Source of the DNA: Actinomadura sp. NAK00032
GTDB taxonomy: Bacteria; Actinomycetota; Actinomycetes; Streptosporangiales; Streptosporangiaceae
Length of the DNA stretch: 64,000 nt
Assembly (NCBI RefSeq): GCF_013364275.1
Contig: NZ_CP054932.1
Span: forward strand, 4,278,001-4,342,000
Reading direction: 5' to 3'
The translations under genes were made by a program, and so were the position numbers. The notes beneath the pieces were generated by a model. That model did no database searches, was not told the DNA's origin, and was given only the letters and a program-made list of their open reading frames with translations. The number at the start of each line of letters is the position of its first letter. Position 1 is the stretch's first letter. Shown here one piece after another: positions 52,337-60,868 of the stretch.

Positions 52337-52927
52337 TCAGCCGCCCGGGCCACCGGTTTTCGCGGGGACGGACAGGTAGCGGGCCACCAGCCGGGCCACG
52401 AAGTGCGCGAACTCCTCCGGCGGGCCGGACGGCAGCATGATGTGGCTCATCGTCAGCCGCACCGCCGCGTCGGCGACCTCGGTGAGCGCGTCGCGGTCCA
52501 GATGCGGCCAGTGCCGCAGCGCGTGCTCGGCGATGCGGGCGCTGGCGGCGAACACCACCGGCTCGGCCTGCGTGGTGAGCAGCGGCAGCATCTCGTCGCC
52601 GCCCGCGCCGGTCAGCACCGCCTTCTTCAGCTGGTCGTCCGCCGAGGTCTCCAGCGTGTACATCACGGCGGCGACCACCGCGGAGTACACGTCGTCGTGC
52701 CGGGACAGCGCCGCGTCGACGCCGTCGAGGTAGCGCTCGTTGTCGCGGACCACGACCGCCTGGGCCAGCCCCCACTTGTCGCCGAACTCGTTGTAGACGG
52801 TCTGCCGGCTCACCCCGGCGGCCTCGGCGACGTCCCGCATGCGGACGGCCCGGTAGCCGCGCTCGACCAGCAGCCCGGCGGCGGCGTCGAGCAGGGACTC
52901 GCGCACGGTGCGTCCGGCGGTGCCCAT
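52337..52927 (-). CDS. TetR-family transcriptional regulator
   Basis: 196 residues from ATG 52927. The DNA-binding domain is standard: RESLLDAAAGLLVERGYRAV and MRDVAEAAGVSRQTVYNEFG, followed by DKWGLAQAV. The ligand domain has no diagnostic residues, though VRLTMSHIMLPSGPPEEFAH resembles regulators of lipid genes. It is divergent from the single-chain acyl-CoA carboxylase gene at 53099 and upstream of rtcB on the same strand. The carboxylase is the more likely target. No clear palindrome was found between the two. Confidence 0.87.
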   Translation of the reverse strand: MGTAGRTVRESLLDAAAGLLVERGYRAVRMRDVAEAAGVSRQTVYNEFGDKWGLAQAVVVRDNERYLDGVDAALSRHDDVYSAVVAAVMYTLETSADDQLKKAVLTGAGGDEMLPLLTTQAEPVVFAASARIAEHALRHWPHLDRDALTEVADAAVRLTMSHIMLPSGPPEEFAHFVARLVARYLSVPAKTGGPGG

Positions 52928-53098
52928 GGTGTCGTCGTTCCTCCGGGTGCTGGTCGGGCCACCATTATCGCGCGCCGCCGGGCGGCCCGGCCATCCAGCC
53001 GCCCCGCATCGCCGTGCGCCCCCCCACTCGCCCGCGCCGCCGCGCGGGCGGCTCTCTAGAGTGAGGGCCCATCGGCGCAGGCGAGGTGAGGAGGCCGG

Positions 53099-56000
53099 GT
53101 GGGCGGGATCCTTGTGGCCAACCGGGGGGAGATCGCGCTGCGGGTCGTGCGGGCCGCGGCCGAGCTGGGCCTGCGGACGGTCGCCGTCCGCACCCGCGAC
53201 GACGCGGCCTCGGCGCACACCCGGCGCGCCGACGAGGTGCGGGCGCTGCCCGGCGAGGGCGTCGCCGGCTACCTCGACGCGGACGCGCTCATCGCCGCCG
53301 CCGCGGACGCCGGGGCCGCCGCCGTCCACCCCGGCTACGGCTTCCTGAGCGAGAACGCCGCCTTCGCCGCGGGCTGTGCCGCGGCCGGGCTCACGTTCGT
53401 CGGCCCGCGCCCCGAACTGCTGGAGCTGTTCGGCGACAAGGCGCGGGCGCGCGACCTGGCCCGCGCCGCGGGCGTGCCCGTGGCGCCGGGCACCGGCGGC
53501 GCCGTGGACCTCGCGGGCGCCGAGGCGTTCGCGCGCGAGCACGGGCCCGTGATGCTGAAGGCGCTCGCGGGCGGCGGCGGGCGCGGCATGCGCGTCGTCG
53601 CGGACCCGGCCGAGATGGCCGCCGCGTACGAGCGGTGCCGGTCGGAGGCGCTCGCCGCGTTCGGCTCCGGCGAGCTGTACGCGGAGAAGTACGTGCCGCG
53701 CGCCCGCCACATCGAGGTGCAGGTCGCCGGGGACGGGACGGGCGCCGTCACCCACCTGTGGGAGCGCGACTGCAGCGTCCAGCGGCGCCACCAGAAGCTG
53801 ATCGAGGTCGCGCCCGCGCCCGCGCTGCCCGCCGGGACGCGGGACGCGCTGCTGGACGCGGCGCTGCGGATGGCCGCCCGCGTCCGCTACGAGAGCCTCG
53901 GCACGTTCGAGTTCCTCGTCGCGGGCGCGGAGTTCTGGTTCCTGGAGGCCAACCCCCGGCTGCAGGTCGAGCACACCGTCACCGAGGAGATCACCGGCGT
54001 CGACCTGGTGAAGGCCCAGATCCGGCTCGCGCTGGGGGAGGACCTGGCGGGCGTGGGCCTGGCGGCGCCGCCGGCGGCGTCCGGCTGCGCCGTCCAGGTG
54101 CGGGTCAACACCGAGACGATCGGCCCGGACGGCGCGCCGCACCCCCGCGCCGGGACGCTCACCGCGTTCGCGCCGCCGTCCGGGCCCGGCGTCCGCGTCG
54201 ACACCTGCGGCTACGCCGGGTACCGGACGAGCCTGCGCTACGACCCGCTGCTCGCCAAGGTGATCGCCCGCGCGGAGGACCTGCCGTCCGCCGCCGCGCG
54301 GGCGCACGGGGCGCTCGGCGAGTTCGAGGTCGCGGGCGTGTCCACGAGCATCCCGCTGCTCCAGGGCGTCCTGCGGCACCCGGAGTTCACCGCCGGCCGG
54401 GCCGACACCTCCTTCGTCGGCGGCCACCTGGCCGAACTGCTGGACAGCGAGCACCGCCGCTACCACCCCGAGACCGCCGCGCACGCCGCCGAGCCGGAGG
54501 CCGCCGCCGTGCCGGACGCGCCGCCCGGCACGGTCGCCGTCCCCGCGCCGATGCAGGGGACGGTCGTGAGCGTCGAGGCCGCCGAGGGCGACCTGGTGCG
54601 GGCCGGGGCTCCGGTGGTGATCCTCGAGGCGATGAAGATGGAGCACGTCGTCCGCGCGGGCGAGGCGGGCGTGGTCCGGATGCTGGCCGCCGCCCCCGGG
54701 GACACGGTCGCCGAGGGCGCGCCGCTGCTGTTCACCGAACCCGCCGACGCCGGCGGCGACCACGCCGCCGAGGAGGACGAGGCCGACCTCGACGCGATCC
54801 GCGCCGACCTCGCCGAGACGCTTCGCCGGCACGCGATCGGGCTCGACGCCGCGCGGCCCGAGGCCGTCGCCAAGCGGCACGCGCGCGGCCACCGCACCGC
54901 CCGCGAGAACATCGCCGACCTGTGCGACCCCGGCACGTTCGTCGAGTACGGCGCCCTCGCGATCGCCGCGCAGCGGCAGCGCCGCTCCCTGGACGAGCTC
55001 ATCGAGCGCACCCCGGCCGACGGCATGGTGTGCGGCATCGGGGACGTGGACGGCGCGCAGGCCGTCGTCATGTCCTACGACTACACGGTCCTGGCCGGGA
55101 CTCAGGGCCACCAGAACCACCGCAAGACCGACCGGATGCTCGACATCGCCCACCGCCGCCGCCTCCCGCTGGTGCTGTTCGCCGAGGGCGGCGGGGGACG
55201 GCCCGGCGACACCGACACCTCCACCGTGTCCGGCCTGGACGTGACGACCTTCCACGCCATGGGGCGGCTCAGCGGCGTCGTCCCGTCCGTGGGGATCGCG
55301 TCCGGGCGCTGCTTCGCCGGGAACGCGGCCCTGCTCGGCTGCTGCGACGCCATCATCGCCACCCGCGACGCCAACATCGGCATGGGCGGCCCCGCGATGA
55401 TCGAGGGCGGCGGGCTCGGCGTGTTCGCGCCGGAGGAGATCGGCCCGATCGCCGACCAGGAGCCCAACGGGGTCGTCGACATCGTCGTGGACGACGAGGC
55501 CGCGGCGGTGGACGCCGCCCGCCGCTACCTGTCGTACTTCCAGGGCCCGCGCGAGGAGTGGGAGTGCGGCGACCAGCGCGCCCTGCGGCACCTCGTCCCC
55601 GAGAACCGGATGCGCGCCTACGACGTCCGCTGCGCCGCCGGGCACCTCGCCGACACCGGGTCGCTGCTGGAGCTGCGCCGCGCGTTCGGCGTCGGGATCA
55701 TCACCGCGCTGGTGCGGATCGAGGGCCGCCCGATGGGCCTCATCGCCAGCAACCCCGCGCACCTCGGCGGCGCCATCGACCGCGACGCCGCCGACAAGGC
55801 CGCCCGGTTCCTGCAGCTGTGCGACGCGCACGGCCTGCCCGTGGTGTCGCTGTGCGACACCCCCGGCTTCATGGTCGGCCCGGACGCCGAGCGCACCGCG
55901 ACCGTCCGGCACTTCGGCCGGCTGTTCGTCATCGGCGCCAACCTGCGCGTCCCGGTGATCACGATCGTGCTCCGCAAGGGCTACGGGCTCGGCGCGCAGG

Positions 56001-56314
56001 CCATGGCGGGCGGCGGGTTCAAGGCGCCGCTCGCGACCGTCGCCTGGCCCACCGGCGAGATCGGCGGCATGGGGCTGGAGGGCGCCGTCCGGCTCGGGTT
56101 CCGCAAGGAGCTGGAGGCCGCCGAGGACCCGGAGGCCCTGTTCGAGCAGATGGTCGCCGCCGCCTACGAGTACGGCAAGGCGCTGCACGCGGCCACGGTG
56201 TTCGAGCTGGACGACGTCATCGACCCCGCCGACACCCGCCGCTGGATCACCGCGGTGCTCGCCGGAGCGCCGCCCGTGCCGGACCGTCCCCGGCCGTGGA
56301 TCGACACATGGTGA
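53099..56314 (+). CDS. Single-chain acyl-CoA carboxylase (BC-BCCP-CT fusion)
   Basis: 1071 residues in three parts. Biotin carboxylase (1 to about 445) has VANRGEIALRV, the ATP-grasp loop GGGGRGMR (158-165) and NPRLQVEHTVTEE. A biotin carrier (about 475-545) has EAMKMEH with biotinylated Lys513. A carboxyltransferase (560-1071) has GNAALLGCCDAIIATRDANI then GMGGPAMIEGGG, and GYGLGAQAMAGG. Separate subunits are usual; the one-polypeptide form resembles the long-chain acyl-CoA carboxylases of some mycobacteria. It carboxylates an acyl-CoA using bicarbonate and ATP. GAGGAGG precedes the GTG. Its 3' end overlaps the convergent ABC-like gene by 68 bp. Confidence 0.92.
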   Translation: MGGILVANRGEIALRVVRAAAELGLRTVAVRTRDDAASAHTRRADEVRALPGEGVAGYLDADALIAAAADAGAAAVHPGYGFLSENAAFAAGCAAAGLTFVGPRPELLELFGDKARARDLARAAGVPVAPGTGGAVDLAGAEAFAREHGPVMLKALAGGGGRGMRVVADPAEMAAAYERCRSEALAAFGSGELYAEKYVPRARHIEVQVAGDGTGAVTHLWERDCSVQRRHQKLIEVAPAPALPAGTRDALLDAALRMAARVRYESLGTFEFLVAGAEFWFLEANPRLQVEHTVTEEITGVDLVKAQIRLALGEDLAGVGLAAPPAASGCAVQVRVNTETIGPDGAPHPRAGTLTAFAPPSGPGVRVDTCGYAGYRTSLRYDPLLAKVIARAEDLPSAAARAHGALGEFEVAGVSTSIPLLQGVLRHPEFTAGRADTSFVGGHLAELLDSEHRRYHPETAAHAAEPEAAAVPDAPPGTVAVPAPMQGTVVSVEAAEGDLVRAGAPVVILEAMKMEHVVRAGEAGVVRMLAAAPGDTVAEGAPLLFTEPADAGGDHAAEEDEADLDAIRADLAETLRRHAIGLDAARPEAVAKRHARGHRTARENIADLCDPGTFVEYGALAIAAQRQRRSLDELIERTPADGMVCGIGDVDGAQAVVMSYDYTVLAGTQGHQNHRKTDRMLDIAHRRRLPLVLFAEGGGGRPGDTDTSTVSGLDVTTFHAMGRLSGVVPSVGIASGRCFAGNAALLGCCDAIIATRDANIGMGGPAMIEGGGLGVFAPEEIGPIADQEPNGVVDIVVDDEAAAVDAARRYLSYFQGPREEWECGDQRALRHLVPENRMRAYDVRCAAGHLADTGSLLELRRAFGVGIITALVRIEGRPMGLIASNPAHLGGAIDRDAADKAARFLQLCDAHGLPVVSLCDTPGFMVGPDAERTATVRHFGRLFVIGANLRVPVITIVLRKGYGLGAQAMAGGGFKAPLATVAWPTGEIGGMGLEGAVRLGFRKELEAAEDPEALFEQMVAAAYEYGKALHAATVFELDDVIDPADTRRWITAVLAGAPPVPDRPRPWIDTW

Positions 56315-57098
56315 CCGGCCGGCCGGCGCGGTAGGCGTCCCGCACCAGCGGGTCGGCGCGGACCTCCGCGGGCGCGCCCGCCGCGATCACCCGGCCGCCG
56401 TCCAGGACGTGCAGGACGTCGCAGACGCCCAGCACCGGTTCCAGCTCCCGCCCGGCCACCAGCACCGCGAGCCCCTCGGCGGCCAGGTCGCGCAGCAGCA
56501 CCTCCAGAGCGCGCGCGTACCGCACCGGCAGGCCGTCCCAGGGCTCGTCCAGCAGCAGCACCGCCGGTTCGGCGGTCAGGGCCCGCGCCAGGTCGGCCAG
56601 CAGCGCGACGCCGGGCGGGGCCTCCCGCGCGCACCGGTCGGCGTACTCGGCGATGCCGACCCGGGCGAGGACCTCGTCGGCACGCGGCCCCGCGTCGCGG
56701 CGGGCGTCCAGCCGGCGCCGCCACCGGTCGCGCGCCGTCCGGCCGGCGACCTCCGCGGTCAGCGCGTGCCGCGCGGCGGCGGCCCGCACCGCCTCCCGGA
56801 CGGTGCGGGAGCCGGCGCCTCCGGGCCGCCGGGCGGCGCGGGCGATGCCGCGCCGGGCCCGCTCGCGCGCGGCACTGCCGGTCAGGTCGGCGTCGCCGAG
56901 GTGGACGGTGCCCGCCGCGGGGCGCCGCAGCCCGGCGATCACCTCGCACAGCGTCGTCTTGCCCGCGCCGTCCGGGCCGATCAGCCCGGTGACGGCGCCG
57001 GGCGGCGCGGTGAGCCCGGCGCCGTCCACGGCCGTCACCGCGCCGAACCGCACCGTGACGTCGCGGACGCGGAGCCCCGCTGGAGCGGTCATGCCCAT
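56247..57098 (-). CDS. Degenerate LivG-like ABC ATPase
   Basis: 283 residues from ATG 57098. Walker A GPDGAGKTT and Walker B AVLLLDEPWDG are intact, but other ABC motifs are not. The signature expected as LSGGQ reads PPGVALLAD. The Q-loop stretch reads GIARAARRPGGAG with no Gln. The switch-His position reads LVAGRELEPV. No branched-chain permease or binding protein adjoins. It may be a decaying orphan or a nucleotide-binding protein with another role. GAGG lies 5 bases before the chosen ATG; ATG 57092 and GTG 57104 are alternatives. The C-terminal 23 residues lie in a 68-bp overlap with the carboxylase gene. Confidence 0.7.
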   Translation of the reverse strand: MGMTAPAGLRVRDVTVRFGAVTAVDGAGLTAPPGAVTGLIGPDGAGKTTLCEVIAGLRRPAAGTVHLGDADLTGSAARERARRGIARAARRPGGAGSRTVREAVRAAAARHALTAEVAGRTARDRWRRRLDARRDAGPRADEVLARVGIAEYADRCAREAPPGVALLADLARALTAEPAVLLLDEPWDGLPVRYARALEVLLRDLAAEGLAVLVAGRELEPVLGVCDVLHVLDGGRVIAAGAPAEVRADPLVRDAYRAGRPVTMCRSTAGDGPARAALRRAPR

Positions 57099-57181
57099 CC
57101 GCACCTCGGCTCACTGTGATGTGGATCACTGGCGGATCCACACCCTACTGACGCGCGCGGGCGGCGGCAACGCCCTCGCGG

Positions 57182-58003
57182 TCAGGGCGCGGGCGGCTCC
57201 AGCCGGTCCCGCGTCCACTCCTTGACGCCCGCGACGAACGCGTCGACGTCGGCGGCCTTGCCGGAGGCCATCTCGTCGAACCAGTCCGGCACGTACTGCT
57301 CGAACTTCCCGGTCTCCAGCGCGGCCAGGACGGCGTCGGCGACCCGCTCCGGCGGGAGCGCGTCGGACACGTCGCTCAGCGGCGGCTCGTTGCCGGGCAG
57401 CGTGAACAGCTCGGTCCCGGCGATGAGCGCGGGCTGGACCAGATGGACCTGCACGCCCGTGCCGTCGAGATCGACCGCCATGCTCTCCCAGAACGCCGTC
57501 AGCGCCGCCTTGGACGCCCCGTAGGCGCCCTCGTGCGGCGGCCCGAGCCGCGCGGCGACCGACCCGACCGCCACCAGGTGCCCGTGCCCGCGCGCGACCA
57601 TGCCGGGCAGCAGCGCCAGTGTGAGCCGTACCGGGGAGGCGTAGTTGAGCAGCATCACCTCCTCGGCCTCGGCGGGCGCGAGGTCCTGGACGCGGCGGCG
57701 CTTCGGCATCCCCGCGTTGTTCACCAGCACGTCCACGCCGCCGAGCTCGCGCTCGGCGGCCGCCGCCAGCTCGGCGATCCCGTCGAGGTCGGCGAGGTCG
57801 GCGGTCCACATCGCCGAGTCGGGGGAGTGCTCGCGGCAGCGCGCGAGCACCTGCTCGAGCGCGTCCTTGCGGCGCGCCACCAGGCCGACGCGGGCGCCGG
57901 CGGCGGCGAGCGCCTCCGCGACGACCGCGCCGATGCCGGACGAGGCCCCCGTGACCAACGCGGACCGTCCCGTCAGCGTCACCTGTCCCGTCGAAGTCAC
58001 CAT
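57182..58003 (-). CDS. Short-chain dehydrogenase/reductase
   Basis: 273 residues from ATG 58003. Classical SDR: TGASSGIGAVVAEAL (nucleotide site), NNAGMPKRR, catalytic Ser in VAVGSVAARLG and the YGASK motif (EGAYGASKAALTAF). LVARRKDAL after beta 2 suggests NADP(H). C-terminal residues include a loop near VQPALIAGTELFTLPGNEP that would shape the substrate pocket. It is a single gene, divergent from helR across 150 bp. GTG 58018 is an alternative start. Substrate unknown. Confidence 0.87.
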   Translation of the reverse strand: MVTSTGQVTLTGRSALVTGASSGIGAVVAEALAAAGARVGLVARRKDALEQVLARCREHSPDSAMWTADLADLDGIAELAAAAERELGGVDVLVNNAGMPKRRRVQDLAPAEAEEVMLLNYASPVRLTLALLPGMVARGHGHLVAVGSVAARLGPPHEGAYGASKAALTAFWESMAVDLDGTGVQVHLVQPALIAGTELFTLPGNEPPLSDVSDALPPERVADAVLAALETGKFEQYVPDWFDEMASGKAADVDAFVAGVKEWTRDRLEPPAP

Positions 58004-58153
58004 GGCGCCCAACGTCACACACGCCCTCCCGGCCCGGCAAGGCGAAGCGCCGCCGCCGGGTCGAAGTCATCGCATGCCGTCCCGGCGGCGGGTGAGCGGC
58101 CGGTAAGGTAGTGGGTTTCCCTTGTCGCCCCTCACCGCCGGAGGTCTGCCCGC

Positions 58154-60175
58154 ATGCCCGCCGAACCCGCCGGATCCGACGAAACGGAGATACTCACCGC
58201 CGAACGCGCGCACCTGGCCGAGTCGCGCGCCGCGCTGCGCCGGATGCGCGAGCACGCCGCGAGCCTGTCGGCTGACGTCGCCGCCGACTGGGTGAGCCGG
58301 CAGATCCTGGAGGCGATGCTCGACCAGCGGGTCGCCGCGCTCGCCGACCACCCCGGCACACCGCTGTTCTTCGGCCGGATGGACCGCGCCGCCGCGGGCG
58401 ACCCCGAACTGCCCGAGGTCATCTACGTGGGGCGGCGGCACGTCCACGACGGCGCCGAGGGCCGCCCCCTCGTGCTGGACTGGCGCGCCCCCGTCTCCCG
58501 CGCCTTCTACCAGGCCGGCCCCGCCGAGCCGATGGGCTGGCGGCTGCGGCGCCGCTTCGGGTTCCAGGCCGGCGAGCTGACCGCCTTCGAGGACGAGCCC
58601 CTCGACGGCGGGACCGGCGCCGGGCCGTCCCGGATCCTCACCGAGGAGATCGAGCGGCCCCGCACCGGGCCGATGCGCGACATCGTCGCCACCATCCAGC
58701 CCGAGCAGGACGTGATCGTCCGCGCCGACCTGCCCCGCACGGTCTGCGTGCAGGGCGCGCCCGGCACCGGCAAGACCGCCGTCGGCCTGCACCGCGCCGC
58801 CTACCTGCTGTTCACGCACCGGGAGCGGCTGTCGCGGTCCGGCGTCCTCATCGTCGGCCCGAACCGGGCGTTCCTCGGCTACATCTCGGCGGTGCTGCCC
58901 GCGCTCGGCGAGGTCCGGGTCGAGCAGGCCACGATCGACGACCTGCTCGGCGCGCCGCTCGGGGCGGAGCCGCCGGCGGTGTCGGCCGCCAAGGGCGACC
59001 CCCGGATAACGGACGTCCTGCGCAGGGCGCTGTGGCTGCACGTCCGCAAGCCCGAGGAGGGCCTCGTCGTCACCCGCGGCTCGGTCCGCTTCCGGCTCGC
59101 CGACCACGAGGTACGGGAGATCGCGGCCGGGCTGCGCGGCACCACCCGGTACGGGGCGGGCCGCGCCGCGTTCGCGCAGCGCCTCGCGCACCGGGTCCTG
59201 GTGCTGATGGAGCAGCGCGGCGAGGCGCCCGACGACCGCGTCCAGGACCAGGTCGCCCGGAGCCGGCCGGTCCGGGAGGTCCTCGACGCGGTGTGGCCGA
59301 AGGTGACCCCCGAGCAGGTCCTGCACCGGCTGCTGTCGGACGCCGCGTTCCTCGCCCGGGCCGCCAAGGGCGTCCTGCGGGAGGACGAGCAGGCCGCGCT
59401 CCTATGGCCCAAGGCGCCGCGCTCGCACCGGTCGGCCAAGTGGACCGCCGCCGACCGGGCCCTCCTCGACGAGCTGGGCGGCCTCATCGACCGGACCCCC
59501 TCGATCGGCCACCTGGTCGTGGACGAGGCGCAGGACCTGTCGGCGATGCAGCTGCGGGCGCTGGGCCGCCGCTGCGGGACGGGCTCGGCGACCGTCCTCG
59601 GCGACCTCGCCCAGGGCACCACGGCCTGGTCGGCCCGCTCCTGGACGGAGGTCCTCGGCCACCTCGGGCAGGACGGCGAGGTCACCGAGCTGACGCTCGG
59701 GTTCCGCGTCCCGGGCACCGTCCTGGACTACGCCGCCCGGCTGCTCCCGCACGTCGCGCCCGGCCTGGAGCGGCCGCGCTCGCTGCGGCCCGGCGCCGGC
59801 GCCCTGGACGTGCGCCGCGTCGGCGGCGTGGTCCCGGCCGCCGCCGAGGCCGCCCGCGCGGCCCTCGCCCGCCCCGGCTCGATCGGCCTGATCGTCCCGG
59901 ACGCCGCCGTCGCCGCGCACGCGGCCGCGCTGGCGGAGGCCGGGCTGGAGCACGCCGTGCTCGGCCCGGAGTCCGACGGCGCCGACCGGCTGCTGGTCAT
60001 CCCCGCGACCCTCGCCAAGGGCCTGGAGTACGACCACGTGATCGTCGCCGAGCCCGCCGCGATCGCCGCCGCGGAGGAGCGCGGCCTCGCCCGGCTGTAC
60101 GTCGTGCTGACCCGCGCCGTCACCTCGCTGACCGTCCTGCACCGCGACGACCTGCCCGCCGAGCTGGGCGGCTGA
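58154..60175 (+). CDS. helR: HelR/HelD-like RNA polymerase-associated ATPase
   Basis: 673 residues, superfamily 1 helicase-like. The N-terminus has a coiled-coil hairpin (ILTAERAHLAESRAALRRMR). This is followed by FGRMDRAAAGDPELPEVIYVGRRH, Walker A GAPGTGKTAVGLHRAAYLL (Lys207), Walker B VVDEAQDLSAMQL (Asp457, Glu458) and the late motif ATLAKGLEYDHVIV. HelD proteins clear stalled RNA polymerase. The actinobacterial HelR subgroup displaces rifamycins and gives tolerance. I see no rifamycin-associated element upstream, so inducibility is unproven. GGAGG lies 12 bases before the ATG. Confidence 0.85.
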   Translation: MPAEPAGSDETEILTAERAHLAESRAALRRMREHAASLSADVAADWVSRQILEAMLDQRVAALADHPGTPLFFGRMDRAAAGDPELPEVIYVGRRHVHDGAEGRPLVLDWRAPVSRAFYQAGPAEPMGWRLRRRFGFQAGELTAFEDEPLDGGTGAGPSRILTEEIERPRTGPMRDIVATIQPEQDVIVRADLPRTVCVQGAPGTGKTAVGLHRAAYLLFTHRERLSRSGVLIVGPNRAFLGYISAVLPALGEVRVEQATIDDLLGAPLGAEPPAVSAAKGDPRITDVLRRALWLHVRKPEEGLVVTRGSVRFRLADHEVREIAAGLRGTTRYGAGRAAFAQRLAHRVLVLMEQRGEAPDDRVQDQVARSRPVREVLDAVWPKVTPEQVLHRLLSDAAFLARAAKGVLREDEQAALLWPKAPRSHRSAKWTAADRALLDELGGLIDRTPSIGHLVVDEAQDLSAMQLRALGRRCGTGSATVLGDLAQGTTAWSARSWTEVLGHLGQDGEVTELTLGFRVPGTVLDYAARLLPHVAPGLERPRSLRPGAGALDVRRVGGVVPAAAEAARAALARPGSIGLIVPDAAVAAHAAALAEAGLEHAVLGPESDGADRLLVIPATLAKGLEYDHVIVAEPAAIAAAEERGLARLYVVLTRAVTSLTVLHRDDLPAELGG

Positions 60176-60193
60176 CGGGCCGGCCGGAGGGCG

Positions 60194-60787
60194 TCAGCCG
60201 CGCGCGGCCGCCCCCTCCGGGCGCGCGCGGGGGCGCAGGCCGTCGAAGGCGATCCGCAGGACGTCCTCGCGTGCCCCGGCGTGCCCGGCCGCGTACGACA
60301 TGCCGACCAGCAGCGCCATGACCTCCTCGGGGCCGACGTCGGCGCGGACGGCCCCCGCCTCCTGCGCGCGTTCGAGCAGGGCGGCCAGCGCCGCCCGCAG
60401 GCCGGGGCCCGCGCGCCCGGTGGCGGACCGGGCGTCGACGCCCGCTTCGGCCAGCGCCTCGGTGACGGCCTGCTTGGTCGCCGCCTGGGAGACCACCCGG
60501 GAGAGGAACCCGAAGAACGCCGCGCCGGGGTCGGCGGCCGCGCGCAGCTCCCGGGCCTCGCCGGCGAGCCGCTCCAGCAGCGCGACCAGCACGGCCTCCA
60601 GCAGCGACTCCTTGGTGGGGAAGTGCCGGAACACCGTGCCGATTCCGAGGCCCGCCCGCCGCGCGACCTCCTCGGTGGACGCGGAGGTCCCCTGCGCGGC
60701 GAAGACCTCCTCGGCCGCCGCGAGGACCTTGGCGCGGTTGCGCAGGGCGTCGGCGCGCAGCGGCCTGCCGGACGGGGGAGAGGTCAT
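60194..60787 (-). CDS. TetR-family repressor of the divergent SnoaL-like gene
   Basis: 197 residues. DNA-binding domain: RADALRNRAKVLAAAEEVFA, then TEEVARRAGLGIGTVFRHFP, followed by TKESLLEAVL. The C-terminal domain resembles the TetR group with LRAALAALLERAQEAGAVRAD. It is divergent from the small gene at 60869 across 81 bp that carries two matching 16-bp palindromes and a consensus-like promoter, so it almost certainly represses that gene and itself. The inducer is unknown. Confidence 0.9.
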   Translation of the reverse strand: MTSPPSGRPLRADALRNRAKVLAAAEEVFAAQGTSASTEEVARRAGLGIGTVFRHFPTKESLLEAVLVALLERLAGEARELRAAADPGAAFFGFLSRVVSQAATKQAVTEALAEAGVDARSATGRAGPGLRAALAALLERAQEAGAVRADVGPEEVMALLVGMSYAAGHAGAREDVLRIAFDGLRPRARPEGAAARG

Positions 60788-60799
60788 CGCGGCCTTCCA

Positions 60800-60850
60800 T
60801 TGACAAGTGGAGTCTTGACTCCATATTTTGCATACGGAGTAGAAACTCCG
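60800..60850 (+). promoter_or_regulatory. Promoter with two TetR operators
   Basis: A near-consensus promoter TTGACA (60800-60805), 18-bp spacer, TATTTT (60824-60829) reads towards the SnoaL-like gene. TGGAGTCTTGACTCCA (60808-60823) is a 16-bp palindrome filling the spacer. CGGAGTAGAAACTCCG (60835-60850) covers the expected start site. Shared arms give GGAGT-N4-ACTCC, with centres 27 bp apart. Binding of the divergent TetR protein would block RNA polymerase. Confidence 0.8.
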
Positions 60851-60868
60851 ATTGTAGAGGAGTCAGCC

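Noticed and set aside
52337..56188. 1283-residue reverse frame ending in the TetR gene
   Set aside because: Only the last 196 residues are a real protein; the rest is antisense to the acyl-CoA carboxylase.
58004..58153. Rifamycin-associated element upstream of the HelR-like gene
   Set aside because: No 19-bp inverted repeat of that type is present on either strand.
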